A stretch of 64,000 nucleotides of DNA. It comes from an uncultured Halorubrum sp. (GTDB lineage: Archaea; Halobacteriota; Halobacteria; Halobacteriales; Haloferacaceae). A model generated the notes under the pieces. That model was given only the letters and a program-made list of their open reading frames with translations, made no database searches and was not told where the DNA came from. Of the stretch, positions 8,097 through 16,949 are shown one piece after another; positions within the stretch are counted from its first letter, which is position 1, and each line of letters starts with the position of its first letter. Made by a program: the position numbers and the translations under genes. Where the stretch lies: positions 1-64,000 of the forward strand of contig NZ_CAKZRO010000022.1 in the NCBI RefSeq assembly GCF_937146585.1, read 5' to 3'.

Positions 8097-9145
8097 GCGA
8101 GGCCGTCGACGGCGACGAGTCCGAATCGCCCGTCGTCGTCCGCGGGGCGCGGCCGGCCGACGCCGACGCCGTCGCGGCGTTCACCCGCGACACGTGGGGC
8201 GAGCGCCACGAGGACTACATCCCCCGCGTGTTCCCGGAGTGGGCCGAGTCCGACGACCCGGACCGCGGCACCTTCGTCGCGACGCTCCCCCCGGACGCCG
8301 CCGCGGCGGGCGACCTCGACGACCGGGAAGCAGGAGATACGCACGTCACGGGCGACGGCGACGGGGCCGCCGACGCGGGCGATCCCGAGGCCGTCGTCGG
8401 CTGTATCCAGGGCGCGCTCCTCGGTGAGTGGGAGGCGTGGGGGCAGGGGATCCGCGTCGACCCCGCCGCGCGCGGCCACGGCGTCGGGACCGCCCTCTCG
8501 GAGGCGGTGCTCGACTGGGCGCGCGGGCGCGGCGCGACCGTCTGCCGCAACATGGTGTTCTCGTGGAACGTCATGGGGCTCGGCCAGTCGCGCGCGGTCG
8601 GCTTCGACCCCGCGACGGAGTTCCGGTTCGCGGAGCCGGAGCCCGACCCGGACGCGCTCGACCGCGACGCTCCCGGGTTCGAACCGCTCGCCGACCCCGA
8701 CCCGAACGCGGCGTGGGCGTTCTGGAGCGACAGCGACGCCCGCGACCGGCTGCGCGGCCTCGCGCTCGACCCGGGCGAGTCGTGGGCCTGCTCGCGGCTC
8801 ACCCGCGAAGAGCTCGCGACCGCGGCCGCCGAGGACCGGTTGCTCGCGGTCGCCGACGCCGACGCGCTCGCCGGCTTCGCCGTTCGGACCCGCGTGACGG
8901 AGCGCGAGGTCGACGGCGAGACGACGCGGACCGCGGTCTACGGCGTCGCCGCGTGGCGCGACGTCGACGCGGCGGGCGCGCTGTACGACGCCGTCGCCGC
9001 CGACGCCGCGGCGGTCGCGGCCGACGACGCCCGCGTGCTGATCCCCGAGACGGTCGAGCACGTGAGCGACACCGGCGCGAACCGGGTCGCGGTCGCGGCG
9101 GAGCCGGACTTCGTGATGTGTGCCGACCTCACCGGCGGGCCGTGA
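8093..9145 (+). CDS. GNAT-family N-acetyltransferase
   Basis: A 350-residue protein with one clear GNAT acetyl-CoA-binding motif (IRVDPAARGHGVGTALSEAV, about residues 117-136) inside an N-terminal domain. A second, more diverged acyltransferase-like half occupies about residues 200-350. An acidic loop (about 65-95) interrupts the first domain. The substrate is unknown. It overlaps the end of gatD by 4 bases; coupling to gatD suggests shared expression rather than a proven functional link. Confidence 0.85.
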   Translation: MSEAVDGDESESPVVVRGARPADADAVAAFTRDTWGERHEDYIPRVFPEWAESDDPDRGTFVATLPPDAAAAGDLDDREAGDTHVTGDGDGAADAGDPEAVVGCIQGALLGEWEAWGQGIRVDPAARGHGVGTALSEAVLDWARGRGATVCRNMVFSWNVMGLGQSRAVGFDPATEFRFAEPEPDPDALDRDAPGFEPLADPDPNAAWAFWSDSDARDRLRGLALDPGESWACSRLTREELATAAAEDRLLAVADADALAGFAVRTRVTEREVDGETTRTAVYGVAAWRDVDAAGALYDAVAADAAAVAADDARVLIPETVEHVSDTGANRVAVAAEPDFVMCADLTGGP

Positions 9146-9223
9146 GCGGTCGCCGCCGCTGACCGGCGCGATGGCACCGCCGGGACCGACGACTTATCAC
9201 CGGCTCCGGCCGAACGTCACGCC

Positions 9224-9436
9224 ATGACGCTCTTCGGTCTCGCTCTCCCGTGGTCGCTCCCGCTCACGCTCGTGATCTACGGCGTCGTCGTCGCCGCCGC
9301 GGTGTGGATCTACCGCGACGCGAGGGCGCGCGGGAGCCGCTACGCGGTCGTCTGGGCCGCCTCGACGCTCCTCTTCACGATCGTCCCGGTGCTCGCGTAC
9401 CTGTACCTCCACCGCGCCGCCGGCCCGGCGCGCTGA
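9224..9436 (+). CDS. Small two-segment membrane protein
   Basis: A 70-residue protein with two hydrophobic helices (about 12-30 and 40-63) separated by a basic loop, YRDARARGSRYA. Haloarchaea carry many short membrane proteins with this RDARARGS-type loop. No function is known. It lies 78 bases after the GNAT gene on the same strand. Confidence 0.7.
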   Translation: MTLFGLALPWSLPLTLVIYGVVVAAAVWIYRDARARGSRYAVVWAASTLLFTIVPVLAYLYLHRAAGPAR

Positions 9437-9518
9437 GCCGGCCGCGGCACGGACCCGCCGCGCCCGCTCACCGCCGACCCCCGGTCGCTTATGTGCGCCG
9501 ACCCGGAACGACCGACGG

Positions 9519-10796
9519 ATGCCCTCCCACCGCCCGCCCGACGGGCTGCGCGCCCTCGCTCGCGGCCGCAGACCCCGCGCGCTCTCCGTCGCCGTCGCCA
9601 ACCTGCTCCCGCTCGTCGGCGTGGTCTCGCTCGGCTGGAACGCGGCCGCGCTGATGACGCTGTACTGGTTCGAACTCGGGGTCGCGTCGTTCTGGGCCGT
9701 CGTCCGCGCGCTGTTCGCCGGCCGGCCGTCCGAGCTCGACCGCGACGGGCTGATCGCCGGACCGCTCGCGCAGCGCCGAGTGGGGCTGTCGATCCCGCGG
9801 ACCCGCGTTCAGGTCCGGCTCTCGTCGCTGCTCGTGCTCCCGATAGCCGTCCCGATCCTCGCGGTCGTCTGGATGGTCGTCGGCACGCTCACGGTCGGCG
9901 TCGTCGTCGAGGAGGGGACCGTCTCGACCGTGGTCGACACGGTCGCGCTCGCGACGCTCGCCCTCTTCATCGCCGAGGGGGTCACGACGCTCGTCGAGTA
10001 CTTCGGTCGCGGCGAGCACCGGGATCACAGCGCGCAGACTGCGATCCAAGGCGTGTTCGCTCAGGGCGCGGCGATTTTCTTCGGCGCGCTGTTCACCGTC
10101 ACGATCGTCGGCGCGGGAACGCTGGAGGAGGACACACCGATCTCCGCGATCGATCCGGACGCGATCGGCATTCCCCTCCTGCTCGGCATCGTCGCGGTGA
10201 AGTTCGCTTTCGACCTCGCGAGCCTGTACGGCGACCGACTGGCCGCGTTCGACGAGTCGTCGGCACTCGATCTGGGATTCTCCTACGACCCGCCGGCGAC
10301 GGAGCCGGTCGACGGTTCGCTCGCGGGGGCGGTTCGGACCGTCCGCCAGCCGCGGCGGACGCGTATCGCTGGAGCGTTGACGACGCCGCTCGGCCACCCT
10401 GGACTGTGGTACTTGGCCGCCCTCCCCGCGCTCACCGCCGTGCTGTTCGCGATCGGCGGCAAGTGGAGGACCGTCGCCCTCCTCCTCGCGGCCGCGGTCG
10501 CGGTCCCGCTCGCGCTCGCCGCGCTCGACCACGAACTCCGGCACGGGCTCGTCGAGTACCGCGCCGGCGACGGCGCGCTCGTCGCGCGCGACCGCCTGTC
10601 CGGCGCGACGCTGTGGCGCGTCGAGCCGTGGGACGAGACGGATCTGCGGGTGGAGCGCCGACGGCTCGACCGGCGGCTCGGGACCGAGACCGTCGTGATC
10701 GAACTGCGCGACGACGAGTACCGGATCCCGGGCCTCGACGACCCGGAGCCGGTCCTCGACGTGTTCGATCGGCGGCCGGACCGACCGGACGGCTGA
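9519..10796 (+). CDS. DUF6498-type multi-pass membrane protein
   Basis: A 425-residue protein with about six to eight hydrophobic segments. The opening (ANLLPLVGVVSLGWNAAALM followed by LYWFELG) matches the haloarchaeal DUF6498 family. The C-terminal 100 residues are soluble and charged. The function of the family is unknown. It precedes the prepilin peptidase gene by about 60 bases on the same strand, but no functional tie is evident. Confidence 0.75.
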   Translation: MPSHRPPDGLRALARGRRPRALSVAVANLLPLVGVVSLGWNAAALMTLYWFELGVASFWAVVRALFAGRPSELDRDGLIAGPLAQRRVGLSIPRTRVQVRLSSLLVLPIAVPILAVVWMVVGTLTVGVVVEEGTVSTVVDTVALATLALFIAEGVTTLVEYFGRGEHRDHSAQTAIQGVFAQGAAIFFGALFTVTIVGAGTLEEDTPISAIDPDAIGIPLLLGIVAVKFAFDLASLYGDRLAAFDESSALDLGFSYDPPATEPVDGSLAGAVRTVRQPRRTRIAGALTTPLGHPGLWYLAALPALTAVLFAIGGKWRTVALLLAAAVAVPLALAALDHELRHGLVEYRAGDGALVARDRLSGATLWRVEPWDETDLRVERRRLDRRLGTETVVIELRDDEYRIPGLDDPEPVLDVFDRRPDRPDG

Positions 10797-10858
10797 CGGC
10801 TATCGATATCGATACGCGAACCCGAACGTCTAATTGGTCCCGTCTCGCCCGTGGAGAC

Positions 10859-11854
10859 ATGGTCGCGACGCTGCCGGACCTCCTCCGACTCGTCGTCGTC
10901 CCCGTGTTCGCGTGGGCGGCGATCCGGGACGTCCGGACCCGACGCCTCCCGAACCGGCTGTGGCCGCCGCTGTACCTGTTCGGCGCGCTGCTCCTGATCT
11001 GGGAGGCCGCCTCGCTGTGGCCGTTCGCGGGGTTCGACGGCCGGGTGTTCCTCCTGCGGGCCGCGATCAGCCTGCTATTCGTCGCGCCGCTCGGCTACGC
11101 GTTCTGGTATCTCGGCGCGTTCGGCGGGGCCGACGCGAAGGCGATGATCGCCTTGGCGGTGATATTCCCGACGTTCCCGGCCTACGAGCTGGGGTCGCTC
11201 GTCCTCCCGCTCGTCGACACCGACATCGGCGTGTTCTCGCTGACGGTCCTCACGAACACGGTGCTGCTCGGCCTCGCGTACCCGGTGGGGCTCGCGGTCC
11301 GCAACCTCGTCCGCGGGGAGGCCTCCTCCAGCATGTTCTTCGCGCGGCCGGTCGCGACGGACTCGCTGCCCGACCGGCACGGCCGCCTGTTCGAGGACCC
11401 GGAGGGGCCGACGCGGGGCGGCCTCGACTTGGACGCGCTCCGGATGTACCTCCGCTGGCGGGGCCTCACGCTCGCCGACCTCCGGAGCGAGCCGGGGCGG
11501 CTCCGCGACCCCGACTCGGTCGGGGAGACGTTCGCGCCGACGGACGGGGGGACCCACGTCGGCCCCCGGACCGACGGGGGGCGCGCGGTCGACGACGGGG
11601 CCGGGTCGGCCGACTCGCGTGCCGCCTTCGCGGACCCCTGGGCGGCCGAGCGGTTCCTCGACGAGATCGACCACGGCGCGTACGGCACGGACGCCGCGAC
11701 GCTCCGCGACGGCCTCGATGTCGTCGCCCGCGAGGACTCCGTGCTGGTCTCGCCGGGGATGCCGTTCGTCGTCCCGATGGCGGTCGGCCTCGTCGTCTCG
11801 CTGACGTACGGCGACGCGCTGTTCGCGGTGCTCGGCGCGGTCGGCCTGGTCTGA
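10859..11854 (+). CDS. A24-family prepilin/prearchaellin peptidase (PibD-like)
   Basis: A 331-residue membrane aspartic peptidase. The two catalytic aspartates of the A24 family are at D24 (AIRDVRTRRLPN) and D92 (GGADAKAM, the GxGD-type motif). Such enzymes cleave class III signal peptides of archaellins and type IV pilins at the cytoplasmic face. Between the N-terminal membrane core (about 1-155) and a final hydrophobic segment (about 303-325) lies a soluble region of about 145 residues, much larger than in minimal PibD. The ATG at 10859 places the first transmembrane segment at the N-terminus, so longer frames are rejected. Confidence 0.88.
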   Translation: MVATLPDLLRLVVVPVFAWAAIRDVRTRRLPNRLWPPLYLFGALLLIWEAASLWPFAGFDGRVFLLRAAISLLFVAPLGYAFWYLGAFGGADAKAMIALAVIFPTFPAYELGSLVLPLVDTDIGVFSLTVLTNTVLLGLAYPVGLAVRNLVRGEASSSMFFARPVATDSLPDRHGRLFEDPEGPTRGGLDLDALRMYLRWRGLTLADLRSEPGRLRDPDSVGETFAPTDGGTHVGPRTDGGRAVDDGAGSADSRAAFADPWAAERFLDEIDHGAYGTDAATLRDGLDVVAREDSVLVSPGMPFVVPMAVGLVVSLTYGDALFAVLGAVGLV

Positions 11855-11871
11855 CCTCGCCCGCCCGCCGC

Positions 11872-13497
11872 TCAGGCCCCGGCCCGCACGTCGGCGGCGG
11901 CGAGGACGCGCGTCCCGACCGGCCGCTTCACGAACTCGCCGAGGTCGCGACCGATCAGGTCGCCGACGCCGCGCTGCGCCGCCACGTCGAGGAGCCGCTG
12001 GTCGACGGTGCCGTCGACGACGACCGCCTGCGGCGCGGGGTCGGCGTCCTCGACCGCGTCGAACGCCTCGGCGGCGTCGACCTCGTCGAGGACGTCGAAC
12101 TCGTCGCCGAGGAGCCGCGCGTGGCCGGTCTCGCCGTCGACGACCGCGCTGACGTGCGCCGCGAGCGACCGCGGCTCGTCGGATCTTTCCGCGATCCCGT
12201 CGGCACTTTGGTCGGTCTCGTCGGCGACCTCGCCGGAGTCGTCCGCGGTTTCGTCGCTTCCGCCGTCCTCCTGGTCGGTAGTCGGCCCTGCGGCCGATTC
12301 GCTGACCGGCTCCGCGTCGCGCTCGCCGTCCGGCGGCGAACCGCTCGCTTCGTCCGCTCGCGAGTCGCGCTCCGCGGCGACAGCATCCACGTCGACGCCG
12401 GCGTCGGATTCGACGCTCACCGTTTTCCCGGCGTCGTCGGGCGGCTGATCGCCGGCGTCGTCGGGTTCGTCCGCCGACTCCTCGGTCGCTGATTCCGCGG
12501 GTTCTGCCTCCGTCTCGGAGTCGGGCGACGCGGTCGACTCGAGCGACGCGCCGGCCGCTCCGCCCCCCGACGGGTCGTTCGGCAGCGCGCCGCCGTCGCC
12601 GACGCGCGCGACCGATCCGGGGCGGTCGTCGCCCGTCGGGTCCCCGTCGTCGGTCGACTCCTCGTCGTCGGCGGCCGCGCGGAGGTCCGACGCGTCCGCG
12701 AGGCTCGCGTACGGGACCTTTCCCCGGAGCGCCTCGAAGACGGCGTCGCGGTCGAGGTCCTCGACGGACTCGCCCGGGGGCGCGAACGCGACGTAGTCGA
12801 CCTCGCCGACCTGCGCGAGCTCGCGGAGGATGAGCTCGCCGCCGCGGTCGCCGTCGAGGAACGCGGTGACCGTCCGGTCGGCGGTCAGGTCGGCGACCGC
12901 CTCGGGGACGTTCGTCCCCTCGACGGCGACGGCGTTCTTGATCCCGCAGTCGAGCAGCGTGAGCACGTCCGAGCGCCCCTCGACGACGATGACGGCGTCG
13001 GAGTCGCCCACCCGCGGCCCGGCCGGGAGCCCCCGGTAGTCGACGATGCCCTCGACGCGCGCGGCGTCGCGCACCTCGTCTAACACGTCGCTGCTCGCGA
13101 GGCTCGTCTCCTCGAAGCCGCCGGCGATCAGCTCCTTGGCGCGCTCGACGACCTCGCGGCGCTTGGCCGCCCGCACGTCCTCGATGCTCGTCACCTCCAC
13201 GGAGGCGTGACAGGGGCCGATGCGGTCGATCGTCTCCAGCGCGGCCGCCAGGATCGCGGTCTCGACCTTGTCGAGGCTCGACGCGACGGTGACCTCGCCG
13301 AACGACTGGCCGTTCTCGGACTCGACCGAGACGTCGATCCGGCCGACCCGCGAGGACTCCTGGAGGTCCCGGAGGTCGAGCTCGTCCCCGAGCAGTCCCT
13401 CGGTCTGGCCGAACACCGCGCCCACGACGTCGCTCCGCTCGACGACGCCGTCGGCCGCGATGGTGGCGTGTATCAGGTATTTCTCTGTGTCTTTCAT
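11872..13497 (-). CDS. dnaG: Archaeal DnaG-like primase
   Basis: A 541-residue TOPRIM protein beginning MKDTEKYLIHATIAADGVVE, the conserved archaeal start; this fixes the ATG at 13497 over a longer frame. The TOPRIM glutamate motif VEGRSD is at 172-177 and DGDRGG at 215-220. Residues about 290-430 are an acidic low-complexity linker, and a conserved C-terminal domain ends the protein (from about SLAAHVSAVVDGETGHARLL). Archaeal DnaG has primase activity in vitro and also associates with the exosome for poly(A)-dependent RNA decay. It is convergent with the prepilin peptidase gene. Confidence 0.95.
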   Translation of the reverse strand: MKDTEKYLIHATIAADGVVERSDVVGAVFGQTEGLLGDELDLRDLQESSRVGRIDVSVESENGQSFGEVTVASSLDKVETAILAAALETIDRIGPCHASVEVTSIEDVRAAKRREVVERAKELIAGGFEETSLASSDVLDEVRDAARVEGIVDYRGLPAGPRVGDSDAVIVVEGRSDVLTLLDCGIKNAVAVEGTNVPEAVADLTADRTVTAFLDGDRGGELILRELAQVGEVDYVAFAPPGESVEDLDRDAVFEALRGKVPYASLADASDLRAAADDEESTDDGDPTGDDRPGSVARVGDGGALPNDPSGGGAAGASLESTASPDSETEAEPAESATEESADEPDDAGDQPPDDAGKTVSVESDAGVDVDAVAAERDSRADEASGSPPDGERDAEPVSESAAGPTTDQEDGGSDETADDSGEVADETDQSADGIAERSDEPRSLAAHVSAVVDGETGHARLLGDEFDVLDEVDAAEAFDAVEDADPAPQAVVVDGTVDQRLLDVAAQRGVGDLIGRDLGEFVKRPVGTRVLAAADVRAGA

Positions 13498-13812
13498 GAG
13501 TGGTGAATGGTGATATCGGGCGTGAGGGCCCGTCCGTGTAACGTTGCGCTCCTCGCGGAAAATAGCTATCGTCACGTCCGTCCGCGGTTCGCCGCCAAAT
13601 TGCCGTCGCTCGCCTCGAAGGGGGCGGAGCGTCTCCGGGCCGGGGCCGTCGTCGCCTCGGTCCAGTGCGGTCCCGAACGACTCGGCCCCGTCTGCCGTCT
13701 CGTCGCAGCGGGCTCTCCACGGGCGACCGTCAACTCGGCCGCCGCCGGCGGCCCGTTCCCGCGGCGTCGAACGCGGCGAAAGTCAAAAGCCGGTCTACCC
13801 CCGATTACCGGT
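13498..13812. other. Divergent promoter region, no gene seen
   Basis: 315 bases between the starts of dnaG (minus) and the YqcI-type gene (plus). No protein or RNA gene was recognised. GTCAAAAG at about 13780 sits about 30 bases before the ATG at 13813 and is a candidate TATA element. Confidence 0.45.
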
Positions 13813-14682
13813 ATGAACGAGCCCGGTACCGAGGGCGTGCTGTTGGACCAGGAGACGCTCCACGGTCGGCTCGACGACGCGTCGCCGTGGCTTCAGGAAC
13901 ACTACCGGACCTTCCGGGAGTCGATGCTCGGCGAGCGCGACGAGTCCCCGTTCCCCTGCTACTTCGGCATCGAGGTCGAGCGCGAGGGCGACATGCTGTA
14001 CGCCGCCTGCGAGTCGACCACGGACCCGGCCGCGCTGTTGCGGCTGCGCGACGTCCTCTCGGAGTACCTCGACGCGTACCCGGACCACGCCGACCGCGCG
14101 CCGCTCGCGGTGTTCTTCAAGCCGCCCGCCGGCGACCGCGGCGAGGCGCACTATCACGAGCGGCTCTGGCACGTCCTGGAGTTCCTCCACGTCCACGACC
14201 CGGAGCCGTGGCCGGACGACATCCCGACCGACCCCGACACCCCGCGGTGGGAGTTCTGCTTCGGCGGGGAGGCGCTGTTCCCGACCTCGCGCGCCCCGTT
14301 CTACGACGACCGGAAGAGCCGGTACTCGCCGGTCGGCCTGGAGATCACGTTCCAGCCCCGCGCCGTCTTCGAGGGAATCACTGGCGACACCGAGGCGGGC
14401 GAGCGCGCCCGCGAGACGATTCGCGACCGGATGGGCGACTACGACGGGGTCTGCCCCCACGCCGACCTCGGCGACTGGGGCGCCGAGGGCGACCGCGAGT
14501 GGAAGCAGTACCTGTTCCGCGAGGACGACGACGCGAGCCCCGACGCCTGCCCGCTGGACCCGACGCGCGACCACCCGAAGGCCCCCGATGCGCTGCTCGA
14601 ACCCGGTGCGTGGCGGCGGTTCGCGGACGGGGCGGACGCCGACGCGGAGGTCCCCGGCGCCGCGGGGCTCGGCGATGACTGA
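13813..14682 (+). CDS. YqcI/YcgG family protein
   Basis: A 289-residue protein with the family features SPFPCYFG near residue 55, the central block [20 protein letters not shown] and a [10 protein letters not shown] segment. YqcI/YcgG proteins are found in bacteria and haloarchaea; their biochemical role is unsettled. The gene overlaps the downstream cysteine hydrolase gene by 8 bases, which implies co-expression and a joint role on a small amide or ester substrate (inference). Confidence 0.85.
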   Translation: MNEPGTEGVLLDQETLHGRLDDASPWLQEHYRTFRESMLGERDESPFPCYFGIEVEREGDMLYAACESTTDPAALLRLRDVLSEYLDAYPDHADRAPLAVFFKPPAGDRGEAHYHERLWHVLEFLHVHDPEPWPDDIPTDPDTPRWEFCFGGEALFPTSRAPFYDDRKSRYSPVGLEITFQPRAVFEGITGDTEAGERARETIRDRMGDYDGVCPHADLGDWGAEGDREWKQYLFREDDDASPDACPLDPTRDHPKAPDALLEPGAWRRFADGADADAEVPGAAGLGDD

Positions 14683-15232
14683 CGCCGATGACGCGGTCCT
14701 CCTCCTCGTCGACTTCCAGACCGGCTTCGACGAGCCGGACTGGGGCGAGCGCAACAACCCCGACGCGGAGGCCGCCGCGGCCGCCCTCCTCGACCGCTGG
14801 CGCGAGGCCGACCGTCCCGTCGCGCACGTCCGCCACGCCTCGACGGAGCCCGGCTCCCCGCTCCGCCCGGACGCCCCCGGGTTCGCGTGGAAACCGGCGA
14901 CCGCGCCGGTCGACGGCGAGCCGACGTTCGAGAAGTCGGTCAACGGCGCGTTCCTCGACTCCGGGCTCGACGAGTGGCTCCGCGAGGCGGGCCACGAGTC
15001 GCTCGTCGTCTGCGGGCTCACCACCGACCACTGCGTCTCGACTACCACGCGCGAGGCCGAGAACCGCGGTTACGACGTGCGCGTGGTCGCCGACGCGACC
15101 GCGGCGCACGCCCGCGAGGCCCCCGACGGCGAGCGGATCGGCCCCGAGACCTCCCACCGCGTCGCGCTCGCGCACCTGAACGGCGAGTTCGCGACGGTCG
15201 TCGAGAGCGAGGCCCTGCTCGCCGACCGCTGA
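14675..15232 (+). CDS. Isochorismatase-family cysteine hydrolase
   Basis: A 185-residue alpha/beta hydrolase with the family's catalytic triad: D13 (LVDFQTGF), K87 ([10 protein letters not shown]) and C120 (TTDHCVSTT). Relatives include nicotinamidase, isochorismatase and other amidohydrolases. Substrate cannot be told from sequence. The complete triad and full length indicate an active enzyme. It overlaps the YqcI/YcgG-type gene and ends 19 bases before the convergent MATE gene. Confidence 0.9.
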   Translation: MTDADDAVLLLVDFQTGFDEPDWGERNNPDAEAAAAALLDRWREADRPVAHVRHASTEPGSPLRPDAPGFAWKPATAPVDGEPTFEKSVNGAFLDSGLDEWLREAGHESLVVCGLTTDHCVSTTTREAENRGYDVRVVADATAAHAREAPDGERIGPETSHRVALAHLNGEFATVVESEALLADR

Positions 15233-15251
15233 GCGACCCGCTCTCCCGCGG

Positions 15252-16727
15252 TCAGTCGTCGCCCGCGACCTCGGCGGCCTCCGCGTTGCCGCCGTCGCCG
15301 CTCGCCCGGTCGGCCGCGTTCGCGAACATCCCGCGCCGCGTCGTGTACAGGAAGTACGCGCCGAGGCCGAGGAAGCCGACGACGTTGGAGGCGGCGACCG
15401 CCCAGAAGACGGCCTCGACCCCCCACCCGAGGCCGGGCGTCACCGTGACGCCGAACGCGCCGACCGTCGCCCCGACGGGGACGGCCGCGACCGCGATGGG
15501 GAACCGGACCGCCCAGTACTTGACCAGGTCGGCGACGAAGGAGGTCCGGGTGCGGGAGGCCCCGTTGAACCCGGCGAGGAGGGTGTACGTCCCGCCGAGC
15601 GCCCAGTAGGAGGCGGCGAGGACCCGGAGGTACGTCACCGCGAGCCCCCGCCCGGTCGCGGTGAGGTCCGGCGCGAGCAGGTCCGCGATCCCGCCGGCGA
15701 AGGCGAACTGGACCGCGCCGAGCGCGAGGAAGCCGACGACGATCATCCCGGTGCCGACCGTCGTCGTCCGGCGCGCGCGCGCCGGGGCGGCGGCGCCGAG
15801 GTTCTGTCCGATCATCGACTGCGCGGCCTGCTGGAGCCCGAGCGCCGGCACGATCGCGAGCGTCGCGACCCTGGCCCCGACCGTGTACGCCGCGACGCCC
15901 GCCGCGCCGCCGGCGATCGCGACGAGGCCGACGACGAGCACCCTGACGAGCTCGCTCACGCCGCGCTGGCCGCCGAGCGGGAGGCCGACCGAGACGACCT
16001 CGCGGAGGGTCGTCGCGTCGACCGCGAACGCCTCTCGCGTGAGCCGGAAGGTGTCGCGGCCGATCCCCGCGGCGTACCCGAGGATCCACAGGAGGCCGAC
16101 GACGCTCGCGAGCGCGGTGCCGAGCGCGGCCCCGGCGACGCCGAACTCCGGGGCGGGGCCGACCCCGAAGATGAGCGTCGGGGCGGCGACGAGGTTGACG
16201 AGGACGCTGACGAGCGTCACGTGGAACACCGCGCGGGTGTCGCCGTACGCGGTGAAGCAGTTCTCGACCGTGTCGCCGACCGCGCCGACGGGCAGGACCG
16301 CGACCACGACGGCGAGGTAAGTGGCGGTCGTCCCGGCGAGCGCGGGGTCGGCGCCGAGCAGCCTCACCAGCCCCTCGGCGTAGCGGACCACGGGGAGCGC
16401 GACCGCCGCGGTGACGAGGAGCGCGACGAGCGCGCCGTTGACCGCGACGCGGCGCGCGCCGGACTCGTCCTCGTCGCCGGCCCGCTGGGAGACGAGGATC
16501 TGGGTGCCGACCGCGCCGATCACCACCGTCGCGCCGAGCAGCGACTGGATCGGGAGGCTGAGGCCGACGGCGGCGACCGCGTCCTCCCCGACCCGCCCGA
16601 GCCAGAACGTGTCGATCAGCGCGTTGGCGACGTACACGACGTTCTGCGCGACGAGCGGCGCGGCGAGGACGAGCAGCACTCGCCCGACCGGCCCGTCGGT
16701 GATCGCTTCGCGGTCGACGTCGAACAT
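15252..16727 (-). CDS. MATE-family efflux transporter
   Basis: A 491-residue protein with twelve predicted membrane segments in two similar halves, starting ITDGPVGRVLLVLAAPLVAQ and containing VENCFTAYGDTRAVF, as in MATE exporters of the DinF/NorM group. These use a Na+ or H+ gradient to expel cationic drugs or metabolites; haloarchaeal members probably use Na+ (inference). Alone on its strand with a free upstream region. Substrate unknown. Confidence 0.9.
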   Translation of the reverse strand: MFDVDREAITDGPVGRVLLVLAAPLVAQNVVYVANALIDTFWLGRVGEDAVAAVGLSLPIQSLLGATVVIGAVGTQILVSQRAGDEDESGARRVAVNGALVALLVTAAVALPVVRYAEGLVRLLGADPALAGTTATYLAVVVAVLPVGAVGDTVENCFTAYGDTRAVFHVTLVSVLVNLVAAPTLIFGVGPAPEFGVAGAALGTALASVVGLLWILGYAAGIGRDTFRLTREAFAVDATTLREVVSVGLPLGGQRGVSELVRVLVVGLVAIAGGAAGVAAYTVGARVATLAIVPALGLQQAAQSMIGQNLGAAAPARARRTTTVGTGMIVVGFLALGAVQFAFAGGIADLLAPDLTATGRGLAVTYLRVLAASYWALGGTYTLLAGFNGASRTRTSFVADLVKYWAVRFPIAVAAVPVGATVGAFGVTVTPGLGWGVEAVFWAVAASNVVGFLGLGAYFLYTTRRGMFANAADRASGDGGNAEAAEVAGDD

Positions 16728-16912
16728 CTAATCGTTCCGGTATTGGAAGGTGATAATAAAAGTGTGCTGGTCGTGAACACGACCCCTGTTCCGTGGCGTC
16801 GACCGCGTCGGCGACGAATCGGACGCACCGTCTCGGCGGTCTCGGTCCCCGTTTTTCGACCCGTTCTCTTGGCGCCGCTCCTCTTCGCGCCGGCGGCGAC
16901 GCCCGCGAAGGG

Positions 16913-16924
16913 AAACCTCTTAAT
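16913..16924 (+). promoter_or_regulatory. TATA-like box deciding the HEAT-protein start
   Basis: AAACCTCTTAAT ends 26 bases before the ATG at 16950. This spacing fits leaderless transcription from that ATG and argues against the in-frame ATG at 16923, which lies inside the box. Confidence 0.55.
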
Positions 16925-16949
16925 GGACTACACACGGAGTTCGTGGTAT

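Noticed and set aside
11075-13720. 881-codon minus-strand open frame over dnaG and the peptidase gene
   Set aside because: Arg/Gly-rich shadow of high-GC coding in other frames; it overlaps two recognised genes completely.
13498-13812. SRP RNA or RNase P RNA in the dnaG upstream gap
   Set aside because: None of the conserved core sequences of either RNA was found.
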